DNA from: Stieleria marina
GTDB taxonomy: Bacteria > Planctomycetota > Planctomycetia > Pirellulales > Pirellulaceae
Direction: 5' to 3'
NCBI GenBank assembly: GCA_007741555.1
Contig: CP036526.1
Location: 7,801,719 to 7,865,718, forward strand
DNA: 64,000 bases
Each line of letters begins with the position of its first letter. Within the stretch, counting starts at the first letter, position 1. The position numbers and the translations under genes were made by a program. Under the pieces are notes generated by a model that worked only from the letters and a program-made list of their open reading frames with translations, did no database searches and was not told the origin of the DNA. Positions 43,828 through 53,250 of this stretch are shown piece after piece.

Positions 43828-44270
43828 CTGCGGTTCCGGGGGGCGAGATCGATGCTGGGTGGGTAAAGAAGCGTCAATAACGGCCTTATGATCGCCCCGC
43901 TAAGCGAACGAATACGTGCCAGAAACGCTTTCAATCAGTGTAGCGGCACGACTAGAAGCCGACAATCAGACGATCCCCGCTGAAGGAACACAGAAGAGCG
44001 TCCCAAACGCAAGCGAAAACAGCCCAACACGTTCGACGAAGTGGGCCCGATCGACAGGGCTCACCCCTGCGTCAAATCGACCTCACCGTCCAGTGTCGTC
44101 AGCGGCAAGCTGAGTCCTCAGAAGAATTGCCGAGATCCGAGACAGATCGCTGCGGGTACCCTGCCTACCAGAACACGCCTACCAGAGCGCCCTGCCTGGC
44201 TAGCGGAGCGGTTTACATCGTTGGCAAGGCGTCCGATTCGACAAGCAATCGATTAATAGGCCGCAGCTAA
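43828..44270. other. Intergenic region between citrate synthase and parA
   Basis: About 440 bases with no convincing gene; short frames here lack family character and ribosome sites. It should contain the citrate synthase promoter. Two small duplications are visible: a 10-base unit at 44163-44172 and 44177-44186, and an 11-base unit at 44257-44267 and 44272-44282 that repeats the end of the parA gene, stop included. No RNA gene recognised. Confidence 0.5.
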
Positions 44271-45098
44271 CTAGGCCGCAGCGCGGATGGTTCGTGGCTG
44301 CATCATCGCGATTTCTTGTTCAATGATTTCGTCGGCCAAGGCGCGATAATCGTGCGCACCGTTGCTTTGTCCGGCATACTGAAAAATCGATTGCCCAAAA
44401 CTGGGTGCTTCGGCCAGACGAATGTTTCGGCGGATTCGTGTGTCAAAGAATTTTGCGTCACGATAAAACTCGCGGCGGCCATTGCTGGCTTGAAAAAACT
44501 CGTCGATGTCCGTGCTGACCTCGGCGGCCAATCTTGTATTGCTGTCGTACATGCACAGCATGACACCGGTCAATTTCAGGTGCGCGTTCATGCGCCGCGA
44601 AACCAGCTCGATCGTTTTGAGGAGTTTGCTGAGCCCATGCAAGGCCAAAAAGTGGGGCTGCAGCGGCAAGAACACTTCCGTTACGGCGACCAGGGCATTG
44701 ATCGTCAGTACACCCAAACTGGGCGGGCAATCCAGGATCAAGTAGTCGTACTCTTGATCATCTTCCTGCAGCTTGTCTCTCAAGATCATTTCACGACCGA
44801 CCTCTCCTGCCAGTTCCAGTTCGGCAGCCGCCAAATCCAAGTTAGCGGGCAAGATGAAAAGATTGTCGTTGATTTGCCGGCGCGTCTGTTCGACCGAGGC
44901 GTCACCGCAGAGCATTTCGTACGTCGTCATCTCGCCATCCATGGCGGTAATGCCAAGGTGGAGCGATGCGTGTGCTTGCGGATCCAAATCGATCAGGCAA
45001 ACTCGTTTTCCAGCGTCTGCCAGTGCGGCTGAGAGATTGACGCTGCTGGTGGTTTTTCCAACGCCACCCTTTTGATTGATCACGGCGATCGAGCGCAT
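44271..45098 (-). CDS. ParA/Soj-family partition ATPase
   Basis: A 275-residue deviant Walker ATPase. Walker A reads K-G-G-V-G-K-T-T (residues 10-17), switch I/Walker A' is L-I-D-L-D-P-Q-A-H-A-S, and Walker B is Y-L-I-L-D-C-P-P-S. Such proteins position chromosomes, plasmids or protein clusters. No parB gene and no centromere-like repeats are seen next to it, so it may be an orphan ParA-type positioning protein. A small gene lies 100 bases upstream on the same strand. The C-terminus ends in three Ala codons, and those codons with the stop are duplicated just downstream. Confidence 0.93.
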   Translation of the reverse strand: MRSIAVINQKGGVGKTTSSVNLSAALADAGKRVCLIDLDPQAHASLHLGITAMDGEMTTYEMLCGDASVEQTRRQINDNLFILPANLDLAAAELELAGEVGREMILRDKLQEDDQEYDYLILDCPPSLGVLTINALVAVTEVFLPLQPHFLALHGLSKLLKTIELVSRRMNAHLKLTGVMLCMYDSNTRLAAEVSTDIDEFFQASNGRREFYRDAKFFDTRIRRNIRLAEAPSFGQSIFQYAGQSNGAHDYRALADEIIEQEIAMMQPRTIRAAA

Positions 45099-45198
45099 GG
45101 GATTGATTCCTTAGGTTTGGTTCAGCGACAAGTGATCAGGAGCGTTGTGCGAGGACCGTCCAGGTTGAGCGGTCAATTGAGTCGTCGAAACGAGTCAA

Positions 45199-45504
45199 CT
45201 AAGCGGCTCGCGTGTGGGGTAAGTCTTGAAAAGCCATCAAAAGTTGATGAAGGTCTGCGTCAATCTCTGCGGTGTCATCAGCAAAATCTTCCAGCCAAGT
45301 GTGGTTGTGCTTGGCAGCCCTCATCAGCAGTGGCACCATGACCTTCAGCGGTATCTTCATCGTTTTGGGTTTGCTGAGCCCAGCGATTCGGTCAAGCTCT
45401 CGTTCGCGCCGCTCAGCGATCGGCTGAACGGATTCGCGTCGAACTCCGTCGTGCTGGGCTGGTTCGATGTTCTGCGAAAAGAGATTCAATCGGGGTGCAT
45501 CCAT
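45199..45504 (-). CDS. Small uncharacterised protein upstream of parA
   Basis: A 101-residue polar, helix-rich frame from the ATG at 45504 (a TTG lies one codon earlier). No signal peptide, membrane segment or recognised motif. The acidic stretch D-D-T-A-E-I-D-A-D near the C-terminus and even composition suggest a real gene. It lies 100 bases before parA and could be co-transcribed, possibly as a partner, but no ParB or HTH feature is visible. I do not recognise a family. Confidence 0.55.
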   Translation of the reverse strand: MDAPRLNLFSQNIEPAQHDGVRRESVQPIAERRERELDRIAGLSKPKTMKIPLKVMVPLLMRAAKHNHTWLEDFADDTAEIDADLHQLLMAFQDLPHTRAA

Positions 45505-45987
45505 CAAGTTGGCAATCGCTCTGGCTAAAAACGGTCGGTTTTCTAGGACCAGCTAAGGATGTTCGATACAGGCAAACGCAATTCGCCCACAACCCAAACT
45601 GGTACTACTACTTGCCCAGGTATCGACCCTGACGGTTGCGCTGGTTGAGCAGAATCTGCCGGTTTCGCAGACTTGACCGCCATCCGCCAGTTTCACGCTC
45701 GCCGTGCCCGACACGCGTTGATCGTGGCGCCAGCATGGCCAAGCAACGAAACGCCCCGATTTCACGCCTGTTTTTGCGAGCCACACGGTTGCTGCCCAAC
45801 GCCTACTCGGTTGACATCGAAGCTTCCTAGCGCTATCCTCGCCCGATGAATCCGGGGATTCTTTTTCCCTAAAATAACGATCTTCGGCCAACCTCCTGTC
45901 TCATGTGTGCCAGGCTGGTGCCGACCACCGAAAACCGATGCCCCGACTTCAATCGGTCGGCTGCATCAGCATTGAGACCGACTCATC
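45505..45987. other. Intergenic region between the small parA-upstream gene and the tex-like gene
   Basis: About 480 bases. A minus-strand frame of 112 codons (45553-45891) exists but is Cys/Trp/Arg-rich without family features or ribosome site, so I do not call it. The segment should contain divergent promoters. I see no RNA gene. Confidence 0.45.
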
Positions 45988-48900
45988 ATGACTGTCGATC
46001 TGGAAGCAATTGCCCGACGCGGGCGTTGCGACGTTTCTAGTTTACGTATCGCACTGCCACTTCTTCAGCAGGGTTATTCGCCGCCATTCTTGGCGCGGTA
46101 CCGCCGCGATGAACTTTCGGGCCTCAGCGAATCGAATCTGTGGGCGCTTTCTGCCGCAGTTCGCGCCGACGAGGACGTTTCGGCTTTGAAGGCCGACTTG
46201 GAAGCTCGCTGGCAAGAAACGTCGCTTCAAGATCCTGCGATTGGCAATGCCATTCGCAAATCGAATTCGCAACGGGTTTTGGATCGGCTCGCTCGCCGCG
46301 TGAAACAAGAGTCCGGTGAAACTCCGGACCCTAGCACCCTGCTGGCAATCCGCGCCTTGAATCCGCAAAAAGGTGACTCGGATGATCTGAACGCGTTGGC
46401 CGAAAGCATCGAAGCGATCGAAGACGCCAGTGCCGCCGTCGCGGGCATCGACGAAGCCATTGCAAAACGCTTGACCGGTGACCCACGGATCATGTCGGCT
46501 GCGGTTCGTTGGTTGGCCAAACACGCGCGGATTCACGTTTCCAAAATCAGCGACCCTCACACGCCAGCTGCCTCGCAACAAGCCGCCAAGGATACGAACA
46601 AGCAGGCGAAACCCGAAAATCAAATCCCCGCCACTTCGGAGCCAGCCGCTGACAAAGCGGCGGAGCCAGCAAGTGCGGCGGAAGAAACCCAAGTTGCTGC
46701 CACCCCTTCGCAACAGCCCAGCGAATCCGAATCGGCAACCCAGGTCGAAGCTGCTCAACCGTCAAGCGATCAACCCGCTGCGGAAACGACTAGCGAAGCG
46801 AATGCAAACGTTGAAACGTCAACCGCTTCGGAAGCTTCTGACGCAGCACCAGTAGCTGATGCAACACCGACAGCCGACACAGCACCGGCAGCCGAACAAA
46901 CTCCCGCGGATGCCAGTGCCGAAGTCGCTCCTGCCGCCGCCGAGTCGTCCAATGAAGCAAAACCAGCGCCGCAGCCACCAATTGCAGACAAAACGCAGGC
47001 AGTAAGCAAGCCAGCAGCCAAAGCGGAACCCGCCGCGGCGCCCAAGAAAGCGAAGAAGATCTCACCACGCCAACGTCGTCGACGTTGGTTGGTCAGCGTG
47101 CTGAAACCGTTGTCAGGGAAGCGTTTTGTTTCGGACAAACTCAGCTCGTTCCAAATTGTCATGCTGGGCCGTGCGATGCGCAGCCAAGTGGCTGAGTGTT
47201 CGTTCGAATACGACGCGGCCAAATTGGTCGAAGAAATCAAACGAGTCGCCCTGGGGCTTAATCGCTCGCTGGAATCCAAACTTAGCGAAGTCGTGATGAT
47301 TCACGAAGCCAATATTCGCGAGGCTGCCGAATCAGCGTGGTGGGACGAACTACACGAACGTGCCTCCGTCAGACTCGCTGGCATTGCTGCCGACCACCTG
47401 AGAGCTCAGATCAATCGGGGCGGGGTGGATGCAAAAATCGTCATGTCCATCGATGCCGTCGGGCCGCGTACAGCTGCCACCGCGATCGTTTCGGCTGACG
47501 GCCAGGTACTGCACTGCGAAGATCTGCCTTGCCAATTGTCATCCGGGCAACGCGCCGCTGCCGTCGCAAAAATGGGCGAACTCATTCACGCTCATCACGT
47601 CGACTTGATCGTGATCAGCAACGGTCCATCACGACGCGCCAGCATGATCGCGTTAGGCGAATTGATTCGTCAGTCGCCTGAGTCGTCATTGCGATGGACT
47701 TTGGCTGACCGCAGTGGCGCCGACACGTACGCCGGCAGCGACATTGCTGGCCAAGAGATGCGTAGCACGTCGCGACGATTCCGAGCGGCCGCTTGGTTGG
47801 CATTTTCGATTTTGCAACCCGCACATGCGTTGTCCAAAGTCGACCCATCAAAATTGCGTTTGGCATCGTTCCAGCGAGAGCTTGCCGAAGAGGCCATGAA
47901 GGAATCGCTGGACAATGTGATGACCAGTGGTGCTTCGCGAGGAGGTGTCGACGCCAACGGTGCTTCGGTCGCCGGGATGTCTCATCTGCCAGGCATGACC
48001 GATGCCGTCGCAAAGGCTATCGACGGACAACGTCGCAAGTCGCTCATCAAATCTCGAGATCAGCTCTTGGAACTCGAGGCTTGGCAATCAGTTGCCGAAA
48101 GCCGACAGGCGTTGCCGTTCCTCAGAGTTTTCGGAAGCGACGAAGCACTCGATGGAACGTTGATTCATCCGGACGATTACGCGTTGGCCAAGAAGCTTGC
48201 CAAGGTGCTCGAAATTGAATTGCCACCGACTACGCCGCCTGGCTATCAGTTGCCGCAGTATCTCACCGACGAACAAGCCGCGGAGGCACAGCCAGGGCTC
48301 AAAGAAGCTCAGCTGAAACCCGCTGCCCCGGTGGTCGAGGACCTCACCAAAACTGGTGACGCTATCAACGACTCCTTTGGTGCTGGAACCGACAATCCCG
48401 CGGACAGCCCTGCCGAGACCGACAGTACGGTTGATTCGGAGTCAGCGGCTTCTGGCGACAGTCAGCCGGACGACACGGCCACGCCATCATCGCCCGATTC
48501 AAGTGCCGACGAATCCACCCAAGATGCCTCGGCAGATTCCGCTCCGGCTGAAGAGAGTTCGACTGACAGTTCAGCTGAAAGCGAAGCTTCGGAATCACCA
48601 GCAGAAGCCACCAGCAAAGATACGGAGGCTCCCGCATCCCCGCCCGAGGTGACGGAACTGGTAAAGCGGCCGCGCCCCGAAAAGTCGAAAATCGACAAGT
48701 GCATCAAAGAGTGGCAGGTTGGCCCCAACCGCGTCAATCAATTGGTCAGCTGGCTTTGCGACCCGTTTGGCGACAGTGACGAATCGGGCGAACCGCCCGC
48801 CGTGATGACGTCGATGCCAACCCAAAAAACACTTCAACAAGGCGACCAAGTCATTGGTGTCGTTGTCGGCGTAATGCCATTTGGTGTGTTTGTGGAACTG

Positions 48901-49665
48901 GCACCCGATTGCAGCGGATTGGTTCACGTGAGCAAAGCAACCGATTCTTTCGTCGAAGACTTGCACGAAGCCATCCAAGTTGGCGACGTCATCACCGCTT
49001 GGGTGACTTCGATCGATAACAAAAAGAAGCGTGTCGCCCTCAGTGCGATCTCGCCTGAGCGTGAAGCCCAGCTTCGCGAGGAAAAGCAGCAACGTTCATC
49101 ATCCAACACACGAGGCCAAGCTGCTTCGCGGGGCGGTGGACGAGGAGCACCACGCGGAGGAAGCGGCGGACAAGCTCAAGGCGGTGGACAGCATGGCGGA
49201 AAACCAAGTGCAGGAAAAACCGGCACTGGCGGTCAAGCACGCGGTGGTGGCGGCGGAGCATCACGCGGCAAACCTGCTGGGCGTGGCGGTGGTGGCCGAG
49301 GTGGCCGCCCCGATTCTCGCGGCGGACGCGGTGGACGGCGAGAGAAAACACCAGAGACATACAACGTCGTTGGCAAAAAAGAGAAAGTCGAACTCACCGA
49401 CGAAATGAAGAAAGGTGCTGCACCGCTTCGCTCGTTTGGCGACCTGATGCAGTTCTTTGACAAAGACGAAGCGAAACCCAAGCAAGTCAAACCTGTCAAG
49501 CAAAAGCCAGCGGCTAAACCGCAACCTGAAAAAGCTGAACCAGCTCCTGCTGCCCAAGCGCCAGCACCACCGTCAGAAACGCCTGCGGCCGATCCGCCTG
49601 CCGACCAGGCGCCCGCTTCAGAGACTCCTGCGGCAGCGGATCCTAAGGAGACGCCTGATTCATGA
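45988..49665 (+). CDS. Enlarged Tex-like S1 RNA-binding protein with Ala/Glu-rich inserts and RGG-type tail
   Basis: A 1225-residue protein related to transcription accessory protein Tex (about 770 residues). The Tex N-terminal helical part is at about 1-190 (F-L-A-R-Y-R-R-D-E). An Ala/Pro/Glu/Ser-rich insert follows (about 190-350). The Tex core with YqgF-like RNase H fold is at about 355-640 and an HhH region near 640-720 (S-H-L-P-G-M-T-D-A-V-A-K-A-I). A second acidic/Ser insert covers about 785-885. The S1 domain is at about 955-1030 (G-V-M-P-F-G-V-F-V-E-L). A Gly/Arg repeat tail spans about 1040-1115, and a Pro/Ala end follows. Likely a nucleic-acid-associated protein in transcription or RNA handling. 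It is translationally coupled to the next gene. Confidence 0.85.
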   Translation: MTVDLEAIARRGRCDVSSLRIALPLLQQGYSPPFLARYRRDELSGLSESNLWALSAAVRADEDVSALKADLEARWQETSLQDPAIGNAIRKSNSQRVLDRLARRVKQESGETPDPSTLLAIRALNPQKGDSDDLNALAESIEAIEDASAAVAGIDEAIAKRLTGDPRIMSAAVRWLAKHARIHVSKISDPHTPAASQQAAKDTNKQAKPENQIPATSEPAADKAAEPASAAEETQVAATPSQQPSESESATQVEAAQPSSDQPAAETTSEANANVETSTASEASDAAPVADATPTADTAPAAEQTPADASAEVAPAAAESSNEAKPAPQPPIADKTQAVSKPAAKAEPAAAPKKAKKISPRQRRRRWLVSVLKPLSGKRFVSDKLSSFQIVMLGRAMRSQVAECSFEYDAAKLVEEIKRVALGLNRSLESKLSEVVMIHEANIREAAESAWWDELHERASVRLAGIAADHLRAQINRGGVDAKIVMSIDAVGPRTAATAIVSADGQVLHCEDLPCQLSSGQRAAAVAKMGELIHAHHVDLIVISNGPSRRASMIALGELIRQSPESSLRWTLADRSGADTYAGSDIAGQEMRSTSRRFRAAAWLAFSILQPAHALSKVDPSKLRLASFQRELAEEAMKESLDNVMTSGASRGGVDANGASVAGMSHLPGMTDAVAKAIDGQRRKSLIKSRDQLLELEAWQSVAESRQALPFLRVFGSDEALDGTLIHPDDYALAKKLAKVLEIELPPTTPPGYQLPQYLTDEQAAEAQPGLKEAQLKPAAPVVEDLTKTGDAINDSFGAGTDNPADSPAETDSTVDSESAASGDSQPDDTATPSSPDSSADESTQDASADSAPAEESSTDSSAESEASESPAEATSKDTEAPASPPEVTELVKRPRPEKSKIDKCIKEWQVGPNRVNQLVSWLCDPFGDSDESGEPPAVMTSMPTQKTLQQGDQVIGVVVGVMPFGVFVELAPDCSGLVHVSKATDSFVEDLHEAIQVGDVITAWVTSIDNKKKRVALSAISPEREAQLREEKQQRSSSNTRGQAASRGGGRGAPRGGSGGQAQGGGQHGGKPSAGKTGTGGQARGGGGGASRGKPAGRGGGGRGGRPDSRGGRGGRREKTPETYNVVGKKEKVELTDEMKKGAAPLRSFGDLMQFFDKDEAKPKQVKPVKQKPAAKPQPEKAEPAPAAQAPAPPSETPAADPPADQAPASETPAAADPKETPDS

Positions 49666-50162
49666 GTGACGATGACTTCACATCGCGTCTTGAATCAGCC
49701 ATCCAGCGAGGAAAGCGACGCGCCGAACACAAAGCGGATCTTGAACGAGCCAAGGAGCTGAGTGAGGAAGAACTCAAGCGACTGCACACGTCGTATCGCC
49801 TGTCGCTTTCGGATCGAATCGAAACGGCCGTTGCTCGCGTGGCCGATCATTTCCCAGGTTTTCGACAAGAAGGCCTCTTTGGCGAAGTCGGATGGGGTGC
49901 TGCTTGCTACCGCGACGACCTTCACATCGAAGCGGGACGACGCACGAATCTTTTCAGCCGACTGGAAATGGTGATTCGGCCCTACAGCGATCTGAAAGTG
50001 CTGGAACTCAAGGGCAAGGGAACCGTGGCAAACCGCGAACTGTTCAACCGCAGCCACTTTCTACCCGTCGTTGAAGTCGATCAGGCCGAGTACGAACAAT
50101 TGATCGACTCCTGGGCAATCGAATACGCCGAGATGTACGCGACCAGCTCAGGCACCATTTAA
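49662..50162 (+). CDS. Uncharacterised protein coupled to the Tex-like gene
   Basis: A 166-residue cytoplasmic protein. Its ATG overlaps the previous stop by four bases (A-T-G-A). The N-terminal third is charged and probably coiled (R-G-K-R-R-A-E-H-K-A-D-L-E-R-A-K-E-L); the rest reads as an alpha/beta domain (V-G-W-G-A-A-C-Y, then F-S-R-L-E-M-V-I-R-P-Y). I do not recognise a named family. The tight overlap suggests a role with the Tex-like protein, for example in RNA metabolism, but this is inference. Confidence 0.8.
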   Translation: MSDDDFTSRLESAIQRGKRRAEHKADLERAKELSEEELKRLHTSYRLSLSDRIETAVARVADHFPGFRQEGLFGEVGWGAACYRDDLHIEAGRRTNLFSRLEMVIRPYSDLKVLELKGKGTVANRELFNRSHFLPVVEVDQAEYEQLIDSWAIEYAEMYATSSGTI

Positions 50163-50177
50163 CCGAGTCAAAAACGC

Positions 50178-50206
50178 TCCGAGGCTCTTCCTCGCGAACG
50201 CTCGGA
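50178..50206. terminator. Weak hairpin between convergent genes
   Basis: Bases 50178-50183 and 50201-50206 are a perfect 6-bp inverted repeat with a 17-base spacer, placed between the stops of two convergent genes. No T run follows on either strand, so termination is uncertain. Confidence 0.25.
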
Positions 50207-50207
50207 T

Positions 50208-51863
50208 CTATTCGACGCGAGTCCCTAGAACTCGCAACATCGCGATCAAGACCGCTACCTGCACCGGTAGCAGAATCCAGACCGAGACACCCCAACCAAC
50301 CGGCAACGTCCCAAACACAATGGCGACAGTGCCGACGCTAACGGCATAGGGCATCTGAGTCACGACGTGCGCCATATGATCACAGGCGCAAGCCTGCGAC
50401 GAAAGAATGGTCGTGTCGGAGATCGGCGAGCAATGGTCACCGAATACCGCGCCAGCCAGAACACTGGCCACCGCCGCCAATAGAATCGGATGTGCCGCAT
50501 CAAATTCACCGGTGCTGCTGACGACAGGCCCGATAAAACCGATCACCATCGGCATCAGTATCCCCATCGTGCCAAAACTGGTGCCCGTTGAAAATGCCAA
50601 CACTCCGGCAAGCACAAAGATCATCGTCGGCAGCAGCTTGATCGTTACTGACTCTTGCGGATCTTCCACGTCCGTCGGCATGATCAACGCCGCCAAATAG
50701 TCACCGGTGTAGAGCCGGTGATCGTCGAAATCAAATGCTTCAGCCGACTGCTGTCCATCGACCGACTTGTTCCCGGTCAATCGCGACAACGCGGACGCGC
50801 ACCACAGAATCGCCAGAGCGGGCAATACCACGCGAGCACCTTTGCCGGCCGCAGTGATGACTCCTGGAAAATCCAAAATGCGCTGCGTCATGCACAGCAG
50901 TCCCGCCGTCACCAAGCCCGCCAAGGCACCATACTGAAGCGATAAACTGGAGTCAGCTGCCCCCAAAATATCGCGAAGCCCAAGATCCCCCGCAGCCAGA
51001 TCCGCTCCCAACGATTGCTTGCCCGTTGTGTAAAGCAACCACATCACGATCGCTAAAGTCACACCGATCGGAATCGCAGCGTTGTACCAGCGGGCTTTGT
51101 CTGGATCGATCTTGTCGCCCTCCGCCACATCGTCGTCTAGGGTTCCTGCACTACGTTGCCCCTGAGCACTCATTTGTTCGGCTCGCAACATGGGACCAAA
51201 CTCACGCCCCATCAAAGCAACGATGGGCACAAACAGCAACGCGCCCAGAACATAAAACCGATAGGGAATGCTATCGACAAACAAGCTCATCGCGTTGACA
51301 CCCGCGCCACCGTCTACCTGCTCCAGGCCGTCACCGATGTAATCAATTTCGACCGCCACCCACGTCGACAGCAATGCCAACCCGGCGATCGGTGCCGCGG
51401 TTGAATCAACTAAGTACGCCAGCTTTTCGCGGGAGATGCGCAACCGATCTGCCAATGGACGTAGCGTACTCCCCAGCAGAATCGTGTTGGCGTAGTCATC
51501 AAAGAAGATCACCCAACCAAGCAACCACGTTGTCAGCTGGCCACCGCGCCGAGTGCGTGCAAACGGCGAGATCTTTTCGATCAAACCATGCATTCCGCCG
51601 CTTCGCGAAATGACGCCAACCATGGCCCCCATCAACAGCGTAAACGCAAAGACCCGCAACTTACCCGGATCAGTCAACGTCGGCCAAAGATGCACTTCAA
51701 AGAAATCGTAGGCTGCGTGAACTGCTTGCCACCGATTGGTGACCAGCGCGCCAACAAAGATCCCCAGCAAAAGTGACAGCACCGCGCGGCGAGTCAAGAT
51801 GGCCAATACGATCGCAATAATCGGCGGCAGCAGGCTGAGTGCTTCAAAAGGGTGGTCGTTCAT
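50208..51863 (-). CDS. NhaC-family sodium/proton antiporter-like transporter
   Basis: A 551-residue multi-spanning membrane protein (about 12 segments) of the NhaC antiporter family. Typical segments: F-F-D-D-Y-A-N-T-I-L-L-G (paired Asp), T-A-A-P-I-A-G-L-A-L-L-S-T-W, F-S-T-G-T-S-F-G-T-M-G-I-L, and G-D-H-C-S-P-I-S-D-T-T-I-L-S-S-Q with its charged residues. It would exchange Na+ for H+, though some family members carry organic anions or amino acids. The start lies 10 bases after the stop of the DD-carboxypeptidase gene, so they share an operon. Confidence 0.92.
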   Translation of the reverse strand: MNDHPFEALSLLPPIIAIVLAILTRRAVLSLLLGIFVGALVTNRWQAVHAAYDFFEVHLWPTLTDPGKLRVFAFTLLMGAMVGVISRSGGMHGLIEKISPFARTRRGGQLTTWLLGWVIFFDDYANTILLGSTLRPLADRLRISREKLAYLVDSTAAPIAGLALLSTWVAVEIDYIGDGLEQVDGGAGVNAMSLFVDSIPYRFYVLGALLFVPIVALMGREFGPMLRAEQMSAQGQRSAGTLDDDVAEGDKIDPDKARWYNAAIPIGVTLAIVMWLLYTTGKQSLGADLAAGDLGLRDILGAADSSLSLQYGALAGLVTAGLLCMTQRILDFPGVITAAGKGARVVLPALAILWCASALSRLTGNKSVDGQQSAEAFDFDDHRLYTGDYLAALIMPTDVEDPQESVTIKLLPTMIFVLAGVLAFSTGTSFGTMGILMPMVIGFIGPVVSSTGEFDAAHPILLAAVASVLAGAVFGDHCSPISDTTILSSQACACDHMAHVVTQMPYAVSVGTVAIVFGTLPVGWGVSVWILLPVQVAVLIAMLRVLGTRVE

Positions 51864-51873
51864 GAAACAGATC

Positions 51874-53163
51874 TTAGCGATCTTTTGCGCTGCTCACAGG
51901 CGAACGCGGCGAACGCTGATCCAAGTTCGCCGAATCAGCTGCGATCGCCTGCCATTCCCAGCGAAACAAATTCCGCGTATCGACGTAGCGAGCATCGCTG
52001 GAGGTCGCCCCCAAGACCACCACAATTCGCGACTGACCATCGCGCCGTACCATCGACACCAAGCAAGAACCTGCGTCCGACGTCGTGCCCGTTTTCACTC
52101 CCACGTAACCCGCTGTACCCAACAGACGATTCGTGTTTTTCCACAACACATTTCGCCGATCACCGTCGGCAGTCTTGAGCGTGCAGCCGCGCTGCCGGGT
52201 CGACACAACATCGCGAAACCGCTTGACTTTCATCGCGGCTGCCGCCAACTTCAGCAAGTCGCTCGCACTCGAAACATGATTCTCTTTTGACAGTCCGTGG
52301 GTGTTTTGAAACTCCGTCGCGTCCATTCCCAACTGGTCGGCCATCCGATTCATCGCTCGGACAAACTGCCGATACGCACTGTCTTGTTGCGATGTTCCGC
52401 CGCACATTTCTAGTACCCGCTCACCGAAATGCTCGGCCAATGCCACGCTTGCATCGTTTCCCGATGGCAACATCAGTCCATACATCAACTCGTCGACCGA
52501 AAGTGATTCGCCTTCCCGAACTCCGCTCGTGGATCCTCGGGTCAGATCAGCCTTCCGCGAAAACGCAATCTTCTCGTCGACGATCTGCGAATCCTGCTCG
52601 GCAAGTCGCAAAACCAGATACGCCGTCATGATCTTGGTCGTACTAGCCATCGGCAGACCCACCGTCTCGTTCTCGCCGGATCGCAATTGCCCGGTCTCGC
52701 CATCTCCGATCGCCCACGCTTTGCAAGTCACAAACGGGGGGCCATCGAGCGAATCACGAGGCATCACCGGCAACTTTTGTGCGGCGATCACTTCGGGATC
52801 TGCAACCAGATCAGGTAGAAAACGCAACTTGCCCAGCGCTTTCCAAGTAGCCGCGTTCACGACGCCGGTAGCGTCGAGGCCGCTTTTGATTTGAAACGCT
52901 TGAACCGCTGCTTCAGTCGCCGGGCCAAAATCACCGTCGATAGAAACTTCGTCGTCGGCATCCAGCCGATCGTTGAGCGTCCGTTGCAACGCTTCGACTA
53001 GCGTTCCCACTTCGCCTTTGCGAAGTACGCCACGATCGTCACTCGACTCGGCGCCTTGCGGAACCGCTTTTTCAGCCACCACCTGGCCAACACAGGACAA
53101 CGACAAAAGCGAAAGACTTACAAACGCAAACGATACACATCGGGTAGCCGACAGACACATCAT
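51874..53163 (-). CDS. D-alanyl-D-alanine carboxypeptidase (S11) with peptidoglycan-binding domain
   Basis: A 429-residue exported protein. The signal region is hydrophobic with S-L-S-C. A peptidoglycan-binding domain (PGBD1-like) covers about 50-115 (D-G-D-F-G-P-A-T-E-A-A-V-Q-A-F-Q). The penicillin-binding S11 domain follows, with Ser-x-x-Lys in A-S-T-T-K, S-G-N, and K-T-G in V-K-T-G-T-T. It trims D-Ala from peptidoglycan stem peptides. This is notable because planctomycetes were once thought to lack peptidoglycan; the intact catalytic triad supports a functional wall. I use the ATG at 53163; a TTG at 53199 in frame is unlikely. Confidence 0.92.
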   Translation of the reverse strand: MMCLSATRCVSFAFVSLSLLSLSCVGQVVAEKAVPQGAESSDDRGVLRKGEVGTLVEALQRTLNDRLDADDEVSIDGDFGPATEAAVQAFQIKSGLDATGVVNAATWKALGKLRFLPDLVADPEVIAAQKLPVMPRDSLDGPPFVTCKAWAIGDGETGQLRSGENETVGLPMASTTKIMTAYLVLRLAEQDSQIVDEKIAFSRKADLTRGSTSGVREGESLSVDELMYGLMLPSGNDASVALAEHFGERVLEMCGGTSQQDSAYRQFVRAMNRMADQLGMDATEFQNTHGLSKENHVSSASDLLKLAAAAMKVKRFRDVVSTRQRGCTLKTADGDRRNVLWKNTNRLLGTAGYVGVKTGTTSDAGSCLVSMVRRDGQSRIVVVLGATSSDARYVDTRNLFRWEWQAIAADSANLDQRSPRSPVSSAKDR

Positions 53164-53250
53164 CGAATCAAGACTCGTTCGTGGTGGGGAAACAGGCAAT
53201 CGCTTAAACGTGCCAACCAGTCTAGCTCACCTGAATCTAGTTGCCTGAAC

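Noticed and set aside
42880-43866. Long open frame antisense to citrate synthase (328 codons)
   Set aside because: It lies fully opposite a certain gene, has no family features, and arises from codon bias on the other strand.
45553-45891. 112-codon minus-strand frame before the Tex-like gene
   Set aside because: Cys/Trp/Arg-rich composition unlike neighbours and no recognisable motif; could be real but not supported.
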